NCBI GenBank assembly: GCA_030668025.1
Contig: DAOUUT010000139.1
Coordinates: 1 to 9,398, forward strand
Direction: 5' to 3'
Origin: Promethearchaeota archaeon
Lineage (GTDB): Archaea; Asgardarchaeota; Lokiarchaeia; Sigynarchaeales; SOKP01
Length of the DNA: 9,398 bases
Position 1 is the stretch's first letter. Each line of letters opens with the position of its first letter. A model generated the notes under the pieces. The model worked only from the letters and a program-made list of their open reading frames with translations, did no database searches and was not told where the DNA came from. The position numbers and the translations under genes are program-made. Below are positions 6,592 to 9,398 of this stretch, piece after piece.

Positions 6592-6694
6592 TAGCCCAGA
6601 GGGGAATTGTTCCTTCTATAAGAAGTTTTAAGAAGATTGAACCCCTGATCACTTGCTTCGCAGGCAAGCGTCTTATCCACTCGACTACTGGGCT
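6592..6694 (-). tRNA. tRNA-Arg(GCG) with a T-loop intron
   Basis: Read on the minus strand this folds as a complete tRNA. The acceptor stem is 7 perfect pairs (6694-6688 with 6599-6593), with discriminator A at 6592 and no encoded CCA. The D-arm is 6685-6682 with 6673-6670, where 13-22 is a G-A mismatch. The anticodon stem CTTGC/GCAAG closes the loop CTGCGAA, giving anticodon GCG at 6661-6659, which decodes Arg CGC and CGU. The variable loop is TGATC. The T-stem AGGGG/CCCCT (6646-6642 and 6604-6600) holds a loop that is 30 nt too long; removing 6636-6607 restores the standard TTCAATT. Tertiary marks agree: U8-A14, G15-C48, G18G19 and U54-A58. It lies tail to tail with the HAD gene and head to head with the next HAD gene. 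Confidence 0.93.
6607..6636 (-). other. 30-nt tRNA intron in the T-loop (between positions 58 and 59) with bulge-helix-bulge junctions
   Basis: In the precursor, exon GUUC (6642-6639) can pair with intron GAAC (6612-6609) as a 4-bp central helix. An inner helix CUUCU/AGAAG (6635-6631 with 6617-6613) follows after a 3-nt bulge AAU (6638-6636). On the other strand a second AAU (6608-6606) can form the other bulge, if the T-stem slips by one with a G-U pair. Cutting each bulge after its second base removes 6636-6607 and leaves a normal 7-nt T-loop. A CAA repeat at both ends makes the boundary ambiguous by up to 3 nt from sequence length alone; the bulge geometry picks this solution. Such non-canonical introns are an archaeal trait. 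Confidence 0.8.
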
Positions 6695-6766
6695 AAATTT
6701 TCGAGAATAATTGTTAAAATACTTTAAAGCTAAAATACTTTATTTCTCTTATAAAACTATTAAGAA
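6695..6766. promoter_or_regulatory. Divergent promoter region of tRNA-Arg and the beta-PGM-like gene
   Basis: This 72-bp gap must drive the tRNA (-) and possibly the HAD gene (+). The palindromic CTTTAAAG (6722-6729) sits about 31 nt upstream of the tRNA 5' end and could act as a TATA box in both directions. A second box, TTATAAAA (6749-6756), would suit a transcript starting near 6780, just before the internal ATG at 6785. TAAAATACTTTA occurs twice, at 6715-6726 and 6731-6742, one repeat per 16 bp. None of this is proven. Confidence 0.4.
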
Positions 6767-7459
6767 ATGTTTAAAGATAAAAACATGTTTGAAAACTATT
6801 GCGTAATATTCGATATGGACGGTGTATTGGCGGATACTGGGCCTATCCACTATGAAAGTTGGGTAAAACTGGCAAAACAGATAAGAGTTAAGTTTTCAAA
6901 AAAAGAATTTAATCTAACATTTGGTCAGCAATCTGTTTCAATTACTCGGAAATTAGTGGGTCCAAAGATCAAGCAAGAAGTTGTTGAAAAATGGGCAAAT
7001 CTTAAGGAACGGTATTATCGAGAAATGGTTAAAGATAAATTAAAACCACTGCCTGGTGCACTGGTTTTAATAAAAGAACTTCACGCTCGTAATTTTAAAT
7101 TAGCCATTGGCTCAAGTGGACCGCCGGAAAATGTTGATCTATTATTGTCAACATTAAGCATAAAAGATTACTTTGATGTAATTATCACAGCCGCAGAAGT
7201 TAAAAATGGAAAGCCGGCACCAGATGTTTTTTTAATAGCCGCTGAAAAATTGAATATTAAAGTAGATAATTGCCTTGTAATTGAAGATGCTCCTGTAGGC
7301 ATAACCGCAGCACAGAAAGCAGGAATGAAAGTTATCGCTTTAAGAACAACACATTGTAACGTAGATCTTATAAATGCAGATATAGTTGTTCAAGATTTAA
7401 GTTGTATTAATTTGAATGATATTTTGGAATTATTAGACATAAAAAAGAGACTTACCTAA
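6767..7459 (+). CDS. HAD hydrolase, beta-phosphoglucomutase-like
   Basis: A 230-residue HAD subclass IA enzyme of the beta-phosphoglucomutase / DOG-phosphatase group, acting on a sugar phosphate or similar metabolite. All four motifs are intact: VIFDMDGVLADTGPIH with nucleophile Asp16 and acid/base Asp18, motif II Ser116 in IGSSGPP, motif III Lys149 in KNGKPAPDVF, and motif IV VIEDAPVGITAA with Glu173 and Asp174, followed by AGM. The helical cap spans about 25-95, with FGQQS in the position of the family's substrate-contacting segment. Phosphatase and mutase members cannot be told apart safely by motif alone. The start could be ATG 6767 or ATG 6785, which gives MFENYCVIFDMDG; the TATA-like TTATAAAA at 6749-6756 favours the latter. 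It is divergent from the tRNA and not in an operon with the other HAD gene. Confidence 0.88.
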   Translation: MFKDKNMFENYCVIFDMDGVLADTGPIHYESWVKLAKQIRVKFSKKEFNLTFGQQSVSITRKLVGPKIKQEVVEKWANLKERYYREMVKDKLKPLPGALVLIKELHARNFKLAIGSSGPPENVDLLLSTLSIKDYFDVIITAAEVKNGKPAPDVFLIAAEKLNIKVDNCLVIEDAPVGITAAQKAGMKVIALRTTHCNVDLINADIVVQDLSCINLNDILELLDIKKRLT

Positions 7460-7499
7460 CTTTAATAACATTACTCAAATGAAGTGCACTACTATTAAA

Positions 7500-7991
7500 T
7501 TATTCTAAGTGTTTTTTCATCCATATGATATCAAAAGATTTATTAAACTTTTTTGCTATGTCATCAAATCTAGCACATTCAATAAAACCATGTTTCTTAT
7601 GAAAATTTAAACTTGATTCATTCAATGAAGATAAATGAACGTAAATCGTGTTGATTCCATTATTTTTCGCATCTAATACTAATTTATTAAATAAAAAAGT
7701 GCCATATCCTTTTCTGGTGAATTCAGATAATATAAAATAAGTTAAAACTCCTGTATGTTTAAAATTCACGGGTGGGAGATAATTCTTTAACACACTAAAA
7801 CCAACTATTTTTTGGTCAATTTCTATATCATAAAATGAAATAGCTTGGCTCTTCAAGTTTATAATAAAATCAACACCAATATATTCTTCCGAATATGCTG
7901 CAAAACTCTCTTTAATATAAGAATTATAAATCAACATGATGTTATGTAAATCAACATCTTTAGCCTGCCTGATATTATAATTATTTTTCAT
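7500..7991 (-). CDS. GNAT family N-acetyltransferase
   Basis: A 163-residue Gcn5-related acetyltransferase that would move an acetyl group from acetyl-CoA to an amine. It starts IRQAKDVDLHNIMLIYNSYI, close to the N-terminal pattern of phosphinothricin/methionine-sulfone acetyltransferase-like members. It has the GNAT pyrophosphate-binding loop RKGYGT (93-98) after the beta-4 strand VLTYFILSE, and the beta-5/alpha-4 region LNESSLNFHKKHGF (123-136), with Asn124 in the usual position and the closing HGF. Full-length, soluble, single domain. The substrate could be a small amino-acid analogue, an antibiotic or a metabolite; not decidable here. The ATG start has a TATA-like box 25 nt upstream, so a leaderless mRNA is likely. 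The ADP-ribosylglycohydrolase gene ends 44 bp upstream in the same direction, but the promoter-like box argues for separate transcription. Confidence 0.87.
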   Translation of the reverse strand: MKNNYNIRQAKDVDLHNIMLIYNSYIKESFAAYSEEYIGVDFIINLKSQAISFYDIEIDQKIVGFSVLKNYLPPVNFKHTGVLTYFILSEFTRKGYGTFLFNKLVLDAKNNGINTIYVHLSSLNESSLNFHKKHGFIECARFDDIAKKFNKSFDIIWMKKHLE

Positions 7992-8011
7992 AAATTAATT
8001 ACTGAATAGAA

Positions 8012-8020
8012 TTTTATAAA
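8012..8020 (-). promoter_or_regulatory. TATA-like box for the GNAT gene at leaderless distance
   Basis: On the minus strand TTTATAAAA is centred about 25 nt upstream of the GNAT ATG at 7991, the archaeal TATA-to-start distance, with an A-rich stretch before it where BRE would lie. That predicts transcription starting at or next to the start codon and fits the lack of a Shine-Dalgarno. The sequence is AT-rich, so chance matches are possible. Confidence 0.4.
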
Positions 8021-8035
8021 AAAGTATTTTTTTTC

Positions 8036-9163
8036 TTATAAGATATTTACTTTCCCTTTGCACTTTTCTTTCGCAATGAGTTTACCTACATTAGTAATTC
8101 GTTGTGCTAATTCAGTTATTTTCCACTTTTCGTGCTCTTTTACATAAGTAGCAAATGTGTCTTGTAGAGGATCTTTCCATTTAGGAAGTATGTTCTCAGC
8201 ACCCAATTGAACGCCTAAAACCGCTCCTATATTTCCGCAATTACAATCGGTGTCAAGTCCCATCATAGCGGCAATGCAAATTGATTTGCCAAGAGGGTCT
8301 TTCTCATCTTGCGCTCCATATAATAAAGAAAGAATAATAATGCCAATATTGGGTAAAACATGTACTCCTGAAGTTTGAGTATGTAAAAATCTTCTTCTTT
8401 TTTTTTGAAGTAAAGATTCCGATTGAGAGCCCTTAACACCCGTTAACGCCAATTTATTTTTTCTTATATCGTCCCAATAATTAATTAAATTCTCTCTTGC
8501 TTTTCTAAAATTATCTGGAAATAGATCATACAAGTTAATTGCTTTTTCTACCATTTGAGTATAATAACTCTTACTGTTAGAAGGGAGAAATTTGAGAGAG
8601 TTCTCAATATTTAACCTAATATCTTCTTCAAAAAACGCGTGAGAAATTAAAATTGCTAAGTAAATTTCCCCTTCGATACCAATGCCTGCATGTGAAATAG
8701 ATCCATCCATTTCTGCAAATTTTTTAGCTACTTCGGGGCATCCAGGGGAAATTTGACCCCAAATATCTGCCCGCATCTGTGCTCCAATAGCATCGTAATA
8801 ATAATTATTATGGGTGCCAGACTTAGGTGGCCAAATTCCTGAATTTATATTTTTTATGGCTATTTTTTCAGCAGTGAAATTTAATGTGTATAAAAGATTT
8901 ACCCACTCTTGAGCAATATCTTTCGCGGTGACTTCGCTTCCATGTTTTTCAAGGGCAACAAGTGCACAGATTTCGTACATTTCATCGTCATTTACGTAAT
9001 CTAAATCAATAGATTCAGGAAAATATTCGATATTTCCATACTTTTCTATAATAGTTGGGTACGGTACAAATTCGACTGGGGCACCTACAAAATCTCCCGC
9101 AACTCGGCCCAACCACGAGCCCAGTACTTTATTAAAATACTCTTTACTAGTTAACTCTTTCAT
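8036..9163 (-). CDS. ADP-ribosylglycohydrolase family protein
   Basis: A cytoplasmic ADP-ribosylglycohydrolase (DraG/ARH fold) that would remove ADP-ribose from proteins or small molecules using a two-metal centre. Numbered from ATG 9163 it is 375 residues. The N-terminal family signature is GSWLGRVAGDFVGAPVEF (Asp24), the first metal cluster is NDDE at about 58-61, and the second is GLDTDCNCGNIGAVLG with Asp304 and Asp306. SISHAGIGIEGE lies between them. The length is typical. The acidic cluster ends in Glu rather than the common DDT, and the helical insert around 180-260 (lysine-rich) may shape substrate choice. The frame also opens with TTG at 9178; ATG 9163 is preferred because a TATA-like stretch at about 9187-9193 places transcription start near it. 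No ADP-ribosyltransferase gene is visible nearby, so the substrate is unknown. Confidence 0.87.
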   Translation of the reverse strand: MKELTSKEYFNKVLGSWLGRVAGDFVGAPVEFVPYPTIIEKYGNIEYFPESIDLDYVNDDEMYEICALVALEKHGSEVTAKDIAQEWVNLLYTLNFTAEKIAIKNINSGIWPPKSGTHNNYYYDAIGAQMRADIWGQISPGCPEVAKKFAEMDGSISHAGIGIEGEIYLAILISHAFFEEDIRLNIENSLKFLPSNSKSYYTQMVEKAINLYDLFPDNFRKARENLINYWDDIRKNKLALTGVKGSQSESLLQKKRRRFLHTQTSGVHVLPNIGIIILSLLYGAQDEKDPLGKSICIAAMMGLDTDCNCGNIGAVLGVQLGAENILPKWKDPLQDTFATYVKEHEKWKITELAQRITNVGKLIAKEKCKGKVNIL

Positions 9164-9178
9164 ATTTGTATCAAGCAA

Positions 9179-9398
9179 TCTTTAATTTTAAAAATATTGA
9201 TAATAATATAATAAGGAATATTTTAAGAAGTTTGAATAAAAAAAATTATAAATATAAATATCAGTATCAAAGGATTTTGAAATCTGAATCCTAATGATCT
9301 GTGACTTATTCTATTCATTTTTATATCTTAATTAATATTTAGAGGATCTATTTTTATATAATCTAATTTTCAGATCGCCTACCGCTAAATTTATTAGA
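9179..9398. other. Intergenic AT-rich tail with no clear gene
   Basis: These 220 bases contain the putative promoter of the ADP-ribosylglycohydrolase gene at their left end. A small dyad, AGGATT...AATCCT, lies near the middle at about 9270-9291. On the minus strand one frame is open from the right edge for 21 codons (LINLAVGDLKIRLYKNRSSKY) to a stop at 9332-9334, and the edge is richer in G and C than the rest. This could be the 3' end of a gene lying beyond the window. There is too little to call it a gene. Confidence 0.4.

Noticed and set aside
9270..9291. Dyad AGGATT...AATCCT in the right-hand tail as a terminator or RNA
   Set aside because: Only six pairs with a 10-nt loop, no T-tract and no gene ending beside it; chance is a sufficient explanation.
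9332..9398. 21-codon minus-strand frame open to the right edge
   Set aside because: It may be the end of a neighbouring gene, but it is too short and has no domain to support a gene call.
1..9398. Mobile element, CRISPR array, toxin-antitoxin or defence cluster
   Set aside because: No transposase, integrase, terminal inverted repeats, regular repeat-spacer pattern or recognisable defence domains are seen on either strand; the lone GNAT is not next to a ribbon-helix-helix antitoxin gene.

Overview
The window is strongly AT-rich, densely packed DNA that most likely comes from an archaeon. The best evidence is a tRNA-Arg(GCG) gene on the minus strand whose T-loop is split by a 30-nt intron. The splice junctions fold into a bulge-helix-bulge, the substrate of the archaeal tRNA-splicing endonuclease, and the gene does not encode CCA. 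Supporting signs are TATA-like boxes at leaderless distance from some start codons, TTG starts, and a Shine-Dalgarno of the archaeal GGTGA type. An Asgard-type (Lokiarchaeia-like) host would fit the composition and the C-terminally anchored surface protein, but that is inference.

Layout, left to right. A 5'-truncated aldehyde dehydrogenase gene (+) enters from the left edge and is followed 12 nt later by a small SCP2-like (sterol/lipid-carrier fold) gene. After a convergent T-rich gap comes a minus-strand secreted protein with a signal peptide and a C-terminal membrane anchor. Divergent from it is an amidase-signature hydrolase (+, TTG start with a good Shine-Dalgarno), which ends in a T11 tract. 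Next is a minus-strand two-gene operon: a charged protein of unknown function, whose stop overlaps the start of an NDP-sugar pyrophosphorylase (nucleotidyltransferase plus left-handed beta-helix) as ATGA. Then come a HAD phosphatase-like gene (+), the intron-containing tRNA-Arg (-) facing it tail to tail, and a beta-phosphoglucomutase-like HAD gene (+). The right part holds a GNAT acetyltransferase (-) and an ADP-ribosylglycohydrolase (-). The last 220 bases show no clear gene.

The genes look like ordinary archaeal metabolic and housekeeping functions: aldehyde oxidation, amide hydrolysis, sugar-nucleotide synthesis, phosphate-ester hydrolysis or isomerisation, acetylation, and reversal of ADP-ribosylation. 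They lie in short independent transcription units. I see no mobile element, CRISPR array, toxin-antitoxin pair or defence island, and no multi-gene novel system. The items most worth a second look are the T-loop tRNA intron, the unknown protein coupled to the sugar nucleotidyltransferase, the aldehyde dehydrogenase with a degenerate cofactor motif, and the ADP-ribosylglycohydrolase with a DDE variant motif.
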